From assembly GCF_016623585.1 (NCBI RefSeq), contig NZ_JAEHFY010000017.1, positions 39,596-103,595 on the forward strand: DNA of 64,000 nucleotides, in the 5' to 3' direction. A program made the translations under genes and the position numbers. This document shows positions 44,400 through 53,705 of this stretch, in pieces. Every line of letters starts with the position of its first letter. The stretch's first letter is position 1. The notes beneath the pieces are model-generated. The model had not been told where the DNA came from, made no database searches, and saw only the letters and a program-made list of their open reading frames with translations. The DNA is from Pedobacter segetis (lineage in GTDB: Bacteria > Bacteroidota > Bacteroidia > Sphingobacteriales > Sphingobacteriaceae).

Positions 44400-44821
44400 T
44401 AGTTTAATACTGTGAGCAAATCGCCGTTTATACTTACGCTATATCTTTTTAGTGGCCTAATAGCGGGTGCCTTAGATGGCGAACCATCGCTCAAATTAAA
44501 ATAAGCGCCAGAAACTTTATCCTCTACCAAAGGGGTTTGGTTAATTTGATAAACAGGGTTTCTTTGGCTGGGGTTTACAGAACTGCAACGATCATAAGCT
44601 AAAATGCCGTTTCCGCTATTGTATAAAATTAATCCCGCTACCCCAATATTTGTATTTGTAACCACTTCTACTCCGCCAACTTGGTTTAATTTTGAAAGCT
44701 GAAATGATAAAGAGCCCGAAAAGTTAACCGGAACATCGGGAATTAGATCGCCATTGTCTTTGGTGCAAGATAAACCTGCAACACAAAAAATGATGAGGAG
44801 ACAGAAAGCTAATTTTTTCAT
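44399..44821 (-). CDS. Hypothetical lipoprotein with Rieske-like character
   Basis: A 140-residue exported lipoprotein. The signal peptide KKLAFCLLIIFCVAGLSC ends in a lipobox with the lipidated cysteine near residue 19. The mature part is beta-rich (LSFQLSKLNQVGGVEVV, VAGLILYNSGNGILAYDRCSS), a pattern similar to Rieske-like folds of Bacteroidota lipoproteins, but the CxH motifs of Rieske centres are missing. It is located between pheS and the TetR gene with 1-bp gaps/overlaps. Function unknown. Confidence 0.65.
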   Translation of the reverse strand: MKKLAFCLLIIFCVAGLSCTKDNGDLIPDVPVNFSGSLSFQLSKLNQVGGVEVVTNTNIGVAGLILYNSGNGILAYDRCSSVNPSQRNPVYQINQTPLVEDKVSGAYFNLSDGSPSKAPAIRPLKRYSVSINGDLLTVLN

Positions 44822-44822
44822 C

Positions 44823-45878
44823 TTATATGGTTTCCGTTTGAAACTGTTTTAAAAACCGAACATCGTTTTCAGAAAACAAACGTAAATCTTTGATCTGATA
44901 TTTTAAATTGGTGATGCGCTCTATCCCCATCCCAAACGCAAAGCCAGTATATTTTTTAGAATCGATATTCACATTATCCAAAACGTTTGGATCTATCATA
45001 CCGCAACCTAAGATTTCTACCCAACCGCTATATTTACACATTTGGCAACCTGCACCTTTGCAAATGGTGCAAGAAATATCCATTTCTGCAGATGGTTCTG
45101 TAAAGGGGAAATAAGAGGGCCTAAACCTCAGTTTTGTTCCCTCACCGTATAATTCTTGAACGAAATAATACAATGTTTGTTTAAGATCTGCGAATGAAAC
45201 GTTTTCATCTACATATAAACCTTCTACCTGATGGAAAAAGCAATGCGCCCTTGCAGAAATAGCCTCGTTACGATAAACCCTACCGGGCATCAAAGCCCTA
45301 AAAGGAGGCTTGCCATGTTCCATTAAACGTACTTGAACGGATGAGGTATGGGTTCTTAAAGCAAATTCGCTTTTTTTACCTTTTTCAGTTTCTGGATTTG
45401 AAGATGCTTCAACAAAGAAGGTATCTTGCATATCCCTCGCCGGATGTTCTTCTGGGAAGTTTAGTGCCGAGAAATTATGCCAATCGTCCTCAATCTCTGG
45501 CCCTTCGGCCAAAACAAAACCTAATCTTTTAAAGATTTCTACAATTTCTTTTCTTACTAAATTTAATGGATGCCTGCCACCGATTTCAAAACCTTCGCCG
45601 GGTAAGGTTAGATCTTCTGAAGCTGCTGCATCTTGTGCTGCGCCAGTAAAATTATCTTTATTATCGTTAAACTTTGCCTCGGCTAATTGCTTAAACTGAT
45701 TTAATACTTTTCCTAAAACACGTTTTTGTTCTGGCGATACGGCTTTAAATTCGTCAAACAAATCTTTGATGATACCTTTTGTACCTAAAAATTTGATGCG
45801 AAATTGCTCTAGCTCTTCTGCCGACTTGGGTTCAAAAGCTTCGATTTCACTAGTATATTGATTGATTTTAGACTGCAT
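44823..45878 (-). CDS. pheS: Phenylalanyl-tRNA synthetase alpha subunit
   Basis: About 351 residues. I start at MQSKINQYTSE (45878); the open frame continues upstream into AT-rich DNA with no family support. PheS (class II) catalyses aminoacylation of tRNAPhe with PheT. Visible features: N-terminal coiled coil (to about 90), GGRHPLNLVRKEI, FFHQVEGLYVDE and the motif 2-3 region FRPSYFPFTEPSAEMDI. A CxxC-x4-CxxC zinc-ribbon-like insertion (CTICKGAGCQMC) is present, as in many bacterial PheS. pheT is not adjacent. The lipoprotein and TetR genes follow on the same strand. Confidence 0.96.
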   Translation of the reverse strand: MQSKINQYTSEIEAFEPKSAEELEQFRIKFLGTKGIIKDLFDEFKAVSPEQKRVLGKVLNQFKQLAEAKFNDNKDNFTGAAQDAAASEDLTLPGEGFEIGGRHPLNLVRKEIVEIFKRLGFVLAEGPEIEDDWHNFSALNFPEEHPARDMQDTFFVEASSNPETEKGKKSEFALRTHTSSVQVRLMEHGKPPFRALMPGRVYRNEAISARAHCFFHQVEGLYVDENVSFADLKQTLYYFVQELYGEGTKLRFRPSYFPFTEPSAEMDISCTICKGAGCQMCKYSGWVEILGCGMIDPNVLDNVNIDSKKYTGFAFGMGIERITNLKYQIKDLRLFSENDVRFLKQFQTETI

Positions 45879-45940
45879 AAGCCACAAATTTAAGAAAAAA
45901 AGTTTCGATAATTTTGGACTTTTTGATCTTATTATTTGCT

Positions 45941-46032
45941 TTACGGATAGCAATGGAAATCCCCGCCTGTTTTATGGGCGGGCTTTTTGTTTTTCACAAA
46001 AATATTGCAATGTTTAGCCCGCCCCAACGCCC
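45941..46032 (-). repeat. Dispersed element, copy E, with hairpin plus T-tract
   Basis: Ends TTACGG (45941) and AACGCCC (to 46032). The stem CCCGCC (45962-45967)/GGCGGG (45977-45982) followed by CTTTTTGTTTTT matches the hairpin in copy A, and GATAGCA...CGCCTGTTTT...GGGCGGGCTTTTT aligns with copy A's minus strand. It sits between the divergent pheS and trmD genes, where a conventional terminator would have no use. Confidence 0.75.
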
Positions 46033-46055
46033 TAATAAAAAACTATCTAAAATCA

Positions 46056-46063
46056 TACATTTG
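46056..46063 (+). promoter_or_regulatory. -7 promoter box of trmD
   Basis: TACATTTG matches TAnnTTTG and ends 4 bp before the trmD ATG (46068), so the transcript probably starts at the start codon. Confidence 0.6.
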
Positions 46064-46067
46064 CATT

Positions 46068-46742
46068 ATGCGTTTTGATATCATTACTGTTTTGCCCCAA
46101 TTGTTAGAAAGCCCGTTTGCACATTCTATTTTACAAAGGGCCCAAAAAAAAGGAATAGCCGAGATTGTGGTGCATAATTTACGCGAATATTCTACACAAA
46201 AACAAAGGAGCGTAGATGATTATCCGTATGGTGGAGGCAGTGGTATGGTAATGCAGATCGCACCTTTTGCCGCATGTATAGAAAAACTGAAGAGTGAAAG
46301 GGATTACGATGAGGTGATTTTTATGTCTCCGGATGGGAATACTTTAAACCAAGCGATGGCTAACCAGCTTTCATCTTTAAAAAATGTGATCATCCTTTGT
46401 GGGCATTATAAAGGTATCGACCAACGCATCAGAGACATTTATGTAACTAAAGAGATTTCTGTTGGGGATTATGTGCTTTCTGGTGGCGAGTTGCCCGCTG
46501 CAATAGTGGTTGATGCGGTTGTAAGGCTTATTCCTGGGGTTTTAAATGATGAGACATCGGCACTATCAGATTCTTTTCAGGATGATTTATTGGACGCTCC
46601 GGTTTATACTCGCCCGGCAGATTGGAACGGACATAAAGTACCCGATGTTTTATTAAGCGGAGACCAGGCTAAGATAGCAAATTGGCGACATGAGGAGGCT
46701 TTAAAGCGCACACAAGAACGCAGGCCAGATTTATTAGAATGA
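46068..46742 (+). CDS. trmD: tRNA (guanine-N1)-methyltransferase
   Basis: A 224-residue SPOUT methyltransferase that methylates G37 of tRNAs with SAM. The start is [11 protein letters not shown] at 46068, as the canonical family N-terminus; upstream codons in the same frame are not supported. The trefoil-knot SAM site includes [10 protein letters not shown] and [14 protein letters not shown]. The C-terminal domain ends QERRPDLLE. Downstream is rplS, a common neighbour of trmD in bacteria, 239 bp away. Confidence 0.96.
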   Translation: MRFDIITVLPQLLESPFAHSILQRAQKKGIAEIVVHNLREYSTQKQRSVDDYPYGGGSGMVMQIAPFAACIEKLKSERDYDEVIFMSPDGNTLNQAMANQLSSLKNVIILCGHYKGIDQRIRDIYVTKEISVGDYVLSGGELPAAIVVDAVVRLIPGVLNDETSALSDSFQDDLLDAPVYTRPADWNGHKVPDVLLSGDQAKIANWRHEEALKRTQERRPDLLE

Positions 46743-46865
46743 TTAATTAAACCTGAAACTGCAATAGTAGAACAACTTCTTGAAAAGAAAGAGATCATCT
46801 AGGTATTTATAGGTTTAGATGAATTTATAAACGGAACGTTTGCGATCATAAAATCAAAAACTTAA
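46743..46865 (+). other. Possible degraded coding remnant after trmD
   Basis: In frame with trmD, after its TGA, the sequence reads KPETAIVEQLLEKKEII, a TAG at 46800-46802, then VFIGLDEFINGTFAIIKSKT and a stop. Both pieces look protein-like, suggesting an eroded gene split by one stop, although chance cannot be ruled out. Confidence 0.25.
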
Positions 46866-46981
46866 ATCTCGATTTATAATTTTCAAATTCTACTTTTAAT
46901 TGTAAAAATTATTCCCTAATATTGCACTCCGAAATTTAAGGGGCGATAATCATTTTTTTATCGTTTAAATCTCAAGAAATC

Positions 46982-47329
46982 ATGGATTTAGTAAAATTTG
47001 TAGAAGAACAAACCATCGCAAAGCCGTCTCATCCTTCATTTAAGGCCGGAGATACTGTTAGTGTGCACTATAAGATTAAAGAAGGTGCTAAAGAACGTGT
47101 TCAGGTTTACCAGGGTGTGGTAATCCAAAGAAATAGCCAGAATGCTACTGAAACTTTTACGGTGCGTAAAATGTCTAACGGTGTTGGTGTAGAGCGTATT
47201 TTCCCTTACAATTCACCAAATATCGCAAAAATTGAAGTAAACAATGTAGGTAAGGTAAGAAGAGCAAAATTGTTTTACTTACGTGAACTTACTGGTAAGG
47301 CTGCTCGTATTAAATCTAAAAGGGTTTAA
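46982..47329 (+). CDS. rplS: 50S ribosomal protein L19
   Basis: A 115-residue L19, located at the interface between 30S and 50S subunits. Signature segments are [53 protein letters not shown] and [16 protein letters not shown]. It has the family's normal length. A strong terminator follows, so it appears to end the trmD-rplS unit. An expected promoter or leader for rplS within 46866-46981 was not pinned down. Confidence 0.98.
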   Translation: MDLVKFVEEQTIAKPSHPSFKAGDTVSVHYKIKEGAKERVQVYQGVVIQRNSQNATETFTVRKMSNGVGVERIFPYNSPNIAKIEVNNVGKVRRAKLFYLRELTGKAARIKSKRV

Positions 47330-47349
47330 TCTTAAAATATTTTTCATGA

Positions 47350-47381
47350 AGCCTTCCGATTTTCGTCGGGAGGTTTTTTTG
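47350..47381 (+). terminator. Terminator of rplS
   Basis: GCCTTCCGA (47351-47359) pairs with TCGGGAGGT (47366-47374, including G-U pairs), followed by TTTTTTG. It starts about 20 bp after the rplS stop. Confidence 0.9.
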
Positions 47382-47431
47382 TTTTACCACATTTAAACAG
47401 GCTGTTTTTAAGCAACATTAATTATTTAGCC

Positions 47432-48574
47432 ATGGGTCTTTCTTTTCTTAACCAAGTAGTTTTAGGAAACAGTATCAAAAACTATCTGCTGTTTCTCGGT
47501 ATCATCTTATTCGGTATCATCTTAAAAAGGGTTTTCTCTAAGTTCATTAGTAAGCTGATCTTTACTTTATTTAAAGGATTTGCCAAGCAGGTTAGGGCAG
47601 ATAAGTTTGTAGAGTTATTGATTGGCCCGATACAGTTTCTGATCATGGTTATTGTATTGTATTTGGCTGTTAACCAGCTTAATTACCCATTAAATGAAGT
47701 TGTTTTTAAAAGAACGATCAACAAGTCTGTTTACACGATAACCATCATAGAAATACTAGACAAGGTTTTCTTGTTTATGATCATCTACTCTACATTTAGG
47801 ATCTTATTAAGGGTAATAGATTTTGTTTCTCATGTTTTTGAATATAAGGCAAGCTTAACAGATTCTAAGACAGATGATCAGCTGGTGCCTTTTTTAAGAG
47901 AGCTCTCAAAAATAGTAACCATTATTTTTGGGGTGTTTTTTGTAATGGGGGCGGTTTTTAATTTGAACGTGGCCACCATTATTGCCGGTTTAGGTATTGG
48001 GGGTTTGGCAATTGCATTGGCTGCGCAAGATACTTTACAGAACTTGTTGGGCTCCTTTACCATTTTTGCGGATAAGCCATTTATTGTTGGAGATTTTGTA
48101 CATGTTGCCGGGTACGATGCCGTAGTAGAGAAGGTAGGTTTTAGGAGCACTACCGTAAGGACGATTGATAAAACTTTAGTAATTATCCCCAATAAAAAGA
48201 TGATCGATAGCCCTTTGGAAAATTTAACCCTCAGGAATTTGAGAAGGGTTAAATTTAACGTTGGCGTTTTATACGGGACATCAGAAAAAACCATAAGGGC
48301 CATAACACAGCAAATAAAAGCTTATATAGACGAACATCATGAAACAAGTATGGATGCTTTGGTGGCTTTTGATGCTTTTGGGGATTCTTCGCTGGATATA
48401 CAAGTGTTATATTATATAGAAATTGTTGACTATGCCATTTATATGGGGATTAAAGAAGAAATCAATTTTAAAATAATGGAGATCGTTTTAAATAACGGTG
48501 CCGATTTTGCCTTTCCGTCCAGAACATTGTACCATGAATTTGGAGATAAAGGAGTTAAGATTTCAAAAGATTAG
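47432..48574 (+). CDS. MscS family mechanosensitive channel
   Basis: A 380-residue small-conductance mechanosensitive channel. Four predicted helices: about 15-30, 60-85, 105-130 and the pore helix with ATIIAGLGIGGLAIALA and QDTLQNLLGS. After the pore come the beta domain (FADKPFIVGDFVHVAG, TVRTIDKTLVIIPNKKM) and a C-terminal alpha/beta domain. MscS proteins release osmolytes on hypoosmotic shock. Length exceeds E. coli MscS (286) by an N-terminal pair of helices, as in larger bacterial members. Monocistronic. Confidence 0.94.
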   Translation: MGLSFLNQVVLGNSIKNYLLFLGIILFGIILKRVFSKFISKLIFTLFKGFAKQVRADKFVELLIGPIQFLIMVIVLYLAVNQLNYPLNEVVFKRTINKSVYTITIIEILDKVFLFMIIYSTFRILLRVIDFVSHVFEYKASLTDSKTDDQLVPFLRELSKIVTIIFGVFFVMGAVFNLNVATIIAGLGIGGLAIALAAQDTLQNLLGSFTIFADKPFIVGDFVHVAGYDAVVEKVGFRSTTVRTIDKTLVIIPNKKMIDSPLENLTLRNLRRVKFNVGVLYGTSEKTIRAITQQIKAYIDEHHETSMDALVAFDAFGDSSLDIQVLYYIEIVDYAIYMGIKEEINFKIMEIVLNNGADFAFPSRTLYHEFGDKGVKISKD

Positions 48575-48612
48575 TTTTATGATTGTAACAATCTAGAAAA
48601 TAAACCTAACAC

Positions 48613-48650
48613 AAAAAAGCCGATTAGAGTGGGTTCTAATCGGCTTTTTT
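48613..48650. terminator. Bidirectional terminator between mscS-like and coiled-coil genes
   Basis: AAAAAAGCCGATTAGA (48613-48628) and TCTAATCGGCTTTTTT (48635-48650) are a perfect 16-bp stem with a 6-bp loop and T-tracts on both strands, suiting the convergent genes. Confidence 0.95.
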
Positions 48651-48664
48651 GATATGTTCTTTAT

Positions 48665-49567
48665 TTATCTCAAACTAAAACTTCCTCTGCCCATGGTATA
48701 TCCGTCGGCATATAAAATCACAGAATAGGTGCCTATCTCAAAATTATTTCTGTTGGTCCAATCTAGGGTAAAGGTTTTGGCATCTCCGTTAAACTCAATC
48801 GCCGTTTTGTAAGTATATTGCAGATCTTGATCATTAGCGGTAAAAGAGCCTCCCTCACCAATGATCAAGTTCCCGGCAGGATCTAAAACCCTCATATAAA
48901 TATCGTGGCTCCCTTTTTCTGCAATTGGGTTATTTGCCACAGTAAACATTACCTTAATTTTTTGTGCGGTACTTGCTCTTGTTACATCGGTTTCTTTGCC
49001 ACTGTTCCTAATTTTAAAGGCACCTATTTGTATCTGAGAAGTTTTCAAAGCTGCACCGGCCTTTACTTTTGTGTAAAGAGAATCGTTTACCTTACTCAAA
49101 TTGTCGGCAAGTTGCTTTACATTAGATACGGTGGTTTTTAAACTGTCGCGTTCACCAGTCAATGCTGCATTTTTCTTCATAAGATCATCAATATCAGCGG
49201 TGTACTTCCCCACAAAATATCGTAATTGCTTCACATCTTCCTTTGCCTTTGCCAATTCTCCAGCGGTTAAAGTACCTTTGTTCAACGCTGTTTTAAGTTG
49301 TGCGATCTTTGCCTTTAGCTCATCATCTTTTGTTTTAAGTTCTGTTGATAGCTCTGTGGTAGAATTGTTAGCTTGGTCTAGCTCTGTCTCTAGCTTCTCA
49401 AGCTCTGTTTGTAAAGCCGTCTTTTCATCACTAACGGTTACTATCCTTTGGTCAGATTTGTTTTTTTGGAAATATAGGTACATGTTGGTACCTAGTAAAG
49501 CAACTATAACCGCTATAAGAAAATAAATCTTATTGGTATCTCTTTTCTTTTGTTCTTGATTTTCCAT
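48665..49567 (-). CDS. Membrane-anchored coiled-coil protein
   Basis: About 300 residues, starting at MENQEQKKRDTNKI (49567); upstream codons in the frame are not supported by an ATG with context. One transmembrane helix (IYFLIAVIVALLGTNMYLYF) anchors a long periplasmic coiled coil (about 45-165; heptads such as LQTELEKLETELDQ), and a C-terminal beta-rich domain (about 175-300; TSQIQIGAFKIRNSGKETDV, FTLDWTNRNNFEIGTYS). Such proteins are common in Bacteroidota with unknown function; chromosome-segregation-like annotations derive from the coiled coil only. Confidence 0.8.
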   Translation of the reverse strand: MENQEQKKRDTNKIYFLIAVIVALLGTNMYLYFQKNKSDQRIVTVSDEKTALQTELEKLETELDQANNSTTELSTELKTKDDELKAKIAQLKTALNKGTLTAGELAKAKEDVKQLRYFVGKYTADIDDLMKKNAALTGERDSLKTTVSNVKQLADNLSKVNDSLYTKVKAGAALKTSQIQIGAFKIRNSGKETDVTRASTAQKIKVMFTVANNPIAEKGSHDIYMRVLDPAGNLIIGEGGSFTANDQDLQYTYKTAIEFNGDAKTFTLDWTNRNNFEIGTYSVILYADGYTMGRGSFSLR

Positions 49568-49788
49568 TTTAGTTCTTTGTTTGAAATTTAAACGATTTGT
49601 TAACAAAAATTATTCCATTAAACTATATTAAAAAAGTGTAATGATAATAAAAAGTATTTAATTGGTTTTTAAAGCGCAAAATTTTTTGCTTTTTTTTAAA
49701 CGGTTTTTTTAACCCTATCATATCAAGATCAAAAAGAAAAATATCTTAACATTGATCAATATCAATAATTTGATCTTAAAAGAATAAT

Positions 49789-49796
49789 TATCTTTG
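49789..49796 (+). promoter_or_regulatory. -7 promoter box of the GHL10 gene
   Basis: TATCTTTG fits TAnnTTTG; the chosen ATG is 30 bp downstream. Confidence 0.55.
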
Positions 49797-49826
49797 CCGC
49801 TCAAACATCAAAACAGTAATCTATTA

Positions 49827-51356
49827 ATGAAAAAATATTGGCTCTTATCTATCTTGACCTCTTTTTTAAGCATGGGCATTTATGCACAGAATAATGATTT
49901 GCCAAAAAGAGAGTTTAGGGGGGTTTGGGTGGCAACGGTGGTAAATATAGACTGGCCAAGCAAACCGGGTTTAACTACAGATCAGCAAAAACAAGAATTT
50001 ATAGCTTTATTAGATAAGCACAAGCAAGAAGGTATCAATGCGATCATGTTTCAAATAAGGCCAGCAACTGATTCTTTCTACGCTAAATCTAACGAGCCTT
50101 GGTCTCAATACCTAACGGGCAAGCAGGGGCAGGCACCAGATCCTTTCTATGATCCGCTACAATTTGCCATAGAAGAGTGCCACAAAAGGGGGATGGAATT
50201 ACATGCTTGGTTTAACCCTTACCGGGCAACTTTTGATGCAAACGACGCAAACATAGTGGCCAACCATATCACTAAAACAAAACCAGAATGGTTTTTTAAG
50301 TACGACGGCAAAAAACTATTTAACCCCGGCATACCAGAGGTAAGGGCTTATATTAATAAGATAATTATAAATGTGGTTGATAATTACGATATAGACGGGG
50401 TACATTTTGACGATTATTTTTACCCTTATTCTGTCAAAGGTCAGTTTATTGATGATGATGAGGCGTTTAAAAAATACAACAACGGAATAAGCGATATTAA
50501 AGATTGGAGGCGTAATAATGTTGATCTATTGATCAAGGAATTGAACGACAGCATCCATGCACATAAAAAATACATAAAATTTGGGGTAAGCCCTTTTGGT
50601 ATCTGGAAAAATAAAAGCCAAGACCCAGAGGGATCAATAAGTTACGGTGGCGATTCTTATTATGGAATTTACGCAGATGCAAGAAAATGGGTAAAAGAGG
50701 GCTGGGTAGATTACATTAACCCTCAGATTTATTGGGCATTTGAAACAAAAGCCGCACCTTATGCTAATTTGGTAGATTGGTGGAGCGATAACACTTACGG
50801 AAGGCATCTTTATATAGGCATTGGTGCATACAAGGTTAATGCAACCAAGGAGCTTGCCTGGAAAAACCCAACAGAACTAAGTAGGCAGATTGCCTATTAC
50901 CGCAACAACCCAAGAGTGCAAGGGTGTGTATTTTTTAGCTCAAGATCTTTAACCAAAAACCCATTGGGCATAGCAGATACCTTGGCCAACAATTATTTTA
51001 AATATCCGGCATTGCCCCCATTAATGCTTTGGTTAGATTCTGTTGCCCCCAACCCACCGCAAAATTTGTTGGCTTTGCAAGATGATAAAGGTGTTTTATT
51101 GAGTTGGAAACAGCCATTGGTTGCCAAAGACGGAGACAAAGCTTATGGTTTTGTGGTCTATCGTTTTGATAAAGACAGCACAATAAATCTTAGCCAAGCA
51201 AAAAACATCAAAATGATCTATTATGGAAATATTACCTCTTTTGAAGATACCACTGCAGAAAAAGGGAAAATATATAGTTATGTTGTTACCACTTTAGATA
51301 GGGTTAAGAACGAGAGCGAGCCTTCTATACCGGTTTTAATTGGTCTCAAAAATTAA
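49827..51356 (+). CDS. Glycosyl hydrolase-like 10 (DUF187/FenI) family protein
   Basis: About 509 residues starting at ATG 49827, giving a signal peptide (YWLLSILTSFLSMGIYAQ); the frame opens 11 codons earlier at a TTG that coincides with the promoter box. The GHL10 domain (about 40-360) shows REFRGVWVATVVNIDWPSKPG at its start, INAIMFQIRPATDSFY and GMELHAWFNPYRA, a TIM barrel. The C-terminal 130 residues form a fibronectin type III-like domain (APNPPQNLLALQDDKG, YGFVVYRF). Members are thought to act on glycans or peptidoglycan; substrate unproved. Exported. Confidence 0.9.
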   Translation: MKKYWLLSILTSFLSMGIYAQNNDLPKREFRGVWVATVVNIDWPSKPGLTTDQQKQEFIALLDKHKQEGINAIMFQIRPATDSFYAKSNEPWSQYLTGKQGQAPDPFYDPLQFAIEECHKRGMELHAWFNPYRATFDANDANIVANHITKTKPEWFFKYDGKKLFNPGIPEVRAYINKIIINVVDNYDIDGVHFDDYFYPYSVKGQFIDDDEAFKKYNNGISDIKDWRRNNVDLLIKELNDSIHAHKKYIKFGVSPFGIWKNKSQDPEGSISYGGDSYYGIYADARKWVKEGWVDYINPQIYWAFETKAAPYANLVDWWSDNTYGRHLYIGIGAYKVNATKELAWKNPTELSRQIAYYRNNPRVQGCVFFSSRSLTKNPLGIADTLANNYFKYPALPPLMLWLDSVAPNPPQNLLALQDDKGVLLSWKQPLVAKDGDKAYGFVVYRFDKDSTINLSQAKNIKMIYYGNITSFEDTTAEKGKIYSYVVTTLDRVKNESEPSIPVLIGLKN

Positions 51357-51420
51357 AATAACCTGTTAAAAAAATTTAATGATTTGTTTAAATCTTTTTT
51401 ATAACTAAACTTGTTACATA

Positions 51421-51449
51421 AAAAGGCAGTATTTTACTGTCTTTTTTTA
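51421..51449 (+). terminator. Terminator of the GHL10 gene
   Basis: AGGCAGTA (51424-51431) pairs with TACTGTCT (51435-51442, one G-U), followed by T6. It lies about 65 bp after the stop. Confidence 0.75.
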
Positions 51450-51522
51450 TTTATTGGAGTATTATTTGTAAACAAATAACGTTAGTTAAACCGTGATTAT
51501 AGAGTTTGAAAAATTAAAGAAT

Positions 51523-53589
51523 ATGTTAAAGAGAGTTTTTTTAGGATTATTTATAGCAGCAACCATAGCTTGTTCTGCAGCCCCCAGGATAACCGATATA
51601 GATGTCCCGGGATCTAACAACTTAAAGCCAGATCCAAGGCAATCTTTAGTAACAAAAGAAATTGCCGAACTGGTTACCAATTTGGGCTACAAGAAAATAA
51701 GTTTAAATGATTCTTTGGGATCTGTGATCTTTAACAACTATTTAAAAGATTTAGACGGAAACAAGAGTTATTTTTTGGCATCTGATATTAAAGATTTTGA
51801 ACAATACCGTACAACTTTTGATGATGACATGAAAAACGGAGATTTAACGGCCGCTTTTTATATGTTTAACGTTTATCAGAAAAGATATAACGAAAGATTG
51901 CAATATTCTTTAAAAGAATTGCAAAACAAGTTCGATTTCACTAAACCAGAAACTTATACCTATGATCGCGAAAAGTTGCCATATTTTAAAAACATAGAAG
52001 AAAGCAACCAATCTTGGGCAAAAAAGGTTAAATATGATTATTTAAACCTAAAGCTTTCAAACCAAAAAGATTCTGTGATAAAAGCTAACCTTACCAAAAG
52101 ATACGATAATCTTTTATCCCAATCTAAAAAGATAAATAATCAGGATGCTTTTCAAATAATCATGACTGCTTTTACAAGTAGCATCGATCCGCATACCAGT
52201 TATTTCAACCCTGCAAATGCGGCCAATTTTAACATAGATATGGCAAGGTCTTTAGAAGGTATAGGTGCAACGCTATCTTCTGAAAACGATTTTGTAACCA
52301 TAAAAAGTATTGTGCCAGGTGGGCCGGCAGATAAGATCAAGAAATTGGCCATTGATGATAAAATTATAGGTGTGGCGCAAGGGAATGAAGAATTTGTTGA
52401 TGTTGTGGGATGGAGGTTAGATAATGCCATAGAATTGATCAGGGGTAAAAAGGGAACTACCGTAAGGTTAAAAATCCTTTCTAAAAACCAAGATCTATCT
52501 GCAACGCCAAAAATTATATCCATCGTTAGGGATAAAATAATCTTAGAGGATCAATCTGTTCAGAAAAAAATCAAATCAATTACTAAAGACGGTAAAACGT
52601 ATAATTATGGAATTATTGAGATTCCGGCTTTTTACGCAGATTGGAAAGCGATGCAAGCTGGTAATCCTAACTACAAATCAACCACAAGAGATGTGAAAAT
52701 GATTTTAGATTCTTTAAAAAATGAAAATGTTGATGGGGTGATCATAGATTTAAGAGGTAACGGCGGTGGATCTTTAAATGAAGCCATAGATCTTACCGGA
52801 TTGTTTATCACCAAAGGCCCAGTTGTACAGGTTAAAGATTATAGAGGTAAAGTTGAGGTTGATGAAGATGAAGACCCATCGGTTAGTTGGTCTGGCCCTT
52901 TGGCGATCATGACGGATAGGTTCAGTGCCTCGGCATCAGAAATTTTTGCAGGTGCTATACAAGATTACGGAAGGGGTATCATTATCGGAAACACAACCTA
53001 TGGTAAAGGTACGGTACAATCGGCCATAGCCATGAAAAGGATAGATTCTAAATTTTCTGATAAAGATGATCAGATCAATTTAACCATGGGTAAATTTTAC
53101 CGCATAAATGGCAATTCTACACAACATAAAGGAGTAATTCCAGATATTTTATTCCCTACGGTTTTCCCTGCAGATAAATATGGGGAAAGTTCGGAACCTT
53201 CTGCCCTACCATTTGACACCATAAGAAGCAGTAATTATACTAAAGTTGCAGACTTGAAACCCACCATTGCAGAACTTAATGTATTGCATAACCAAAGGAT
53301 GAAAACAAGTAAAGATTATGAATACCTACTTCAAGACATTCAAGAGTTTAAGAAAAAAGATGCAGAAACCACTTTGCCTTTAAACGAAGAAGAATTAAAA
53401 AAACAACGGGATGAGCAAGAAGAGAAAAACTTAAAGCGTGACAATGATCTAAGGAAACTGAGGGGTTTGCCTCCCCTTAAAAAAGGAGAAGCAAAACCCT
53501 TAAAAGAAGAAAACTTTGATTTTATACAAAACGAATCAATGAAAATAATGACAGATTACATTGCAGACCCAAAAATAGCTAAAAAATAA
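51523..53589 (+). CDS. Tail-specific C-terminal processing protease (S41, Prc/Tsp type)
   Basis: About 688 residues from ATG 51523, which yields a lipoprotein signal (LFIAATIACS, Cys near residue 17); a GTG at 51493 is the alternative start. An N-terminal helical domain (SIDPHTSYFNP at its end) is followed by a PDZ domain (IGATLSSENDFVTIKSIVPG) and the S41 catalytic core: VIIDLRGNGGGSLNEAIDL, the serine in DRFSASASEIFAG and the lysine in TTYGKGTVQ. A DUF3340-type C-terminal extension (NLKRDNDLRKLRGLPPL) follows. It trims or degrades periplasmic proteins from their C-termini. Confidence 0.94.
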   Translation: MLKRVFLGLFIAATIACSAAPRITDIDVPGSNNLKPDPRQSLVTKEIAELVTNLGYKKISLNDSLGSVIFNNYLKDLDGNKSYFLASDIKDFEQYRTTFDDDMKNGDLTAAFYMFNVYQKRYNERLQYSLKELQNKFDFTKPETYTYDREKLPYFKNIEESNQSWAKKVKYDYLNLKLSNQKDSVIKANLTKRYDNLLSQSKKINNQDAFQIIMTAFTSSIDPHTSYFNPANAANFNIDMARSLEGIGATLSSENDFVTIKSIVPGGPADKIKKLAIDDKIIGVAQGNEEFVDVVGWRLDNAIELIRGKKGTTVRLKILSKNQDLSATPKIISIVRDKIILEDQSVQKKIKSITKDGKTYNYGIIEIPAFYADWKAMQAGNPNYKSTTRDVKMILDSLKNENVDGVIIDLRGNGGGSLNEAIDLTGLFITKGPVVQVKDYRGKVEVDEDEDPSVSWSGPLAIMTDRFSASASEIFAGAIQDYGRGIIIGNTTYGKGTVQSAIAMKRIDSKFSDKDDQINLTMGKFYRINGNSTQHKGVIPDILFPTVFPADKYGESSEPSALPFDTIRSSNYTKVADLKPTIAELNVLHNQRMKTSKDYEYLLQDIQEFKKKDAETTLPLNEEELKKQRDEQEEKNLKRDNDLRKLRGLPPLKKGEAKPLKEENFDFIQNESMKIMTDYIADPKIAKK

Positions 53590-53614
53590 GCGGTTAAAAT
53601 CCATATTAAAATTT

Positions 53615-53643
53615 AAAAAGCCCGATATTCTCGGGCTTTTTTT
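53615..53643 (+). terminator. Terminator of the S41 protease gene
   Basis: AAAAAGCCCGA (from 53615) and TCGGGCTTTTT (53631-53641) pair over a short AT loop and are followed by T residues. Confidence 0.92.
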
Positions 53644-53705
53644 ATAAATTCTATTAAAATTCTATAAATTGTAGATTGTTTTTAATCACTTAACCTTTAG
53701 TTATA

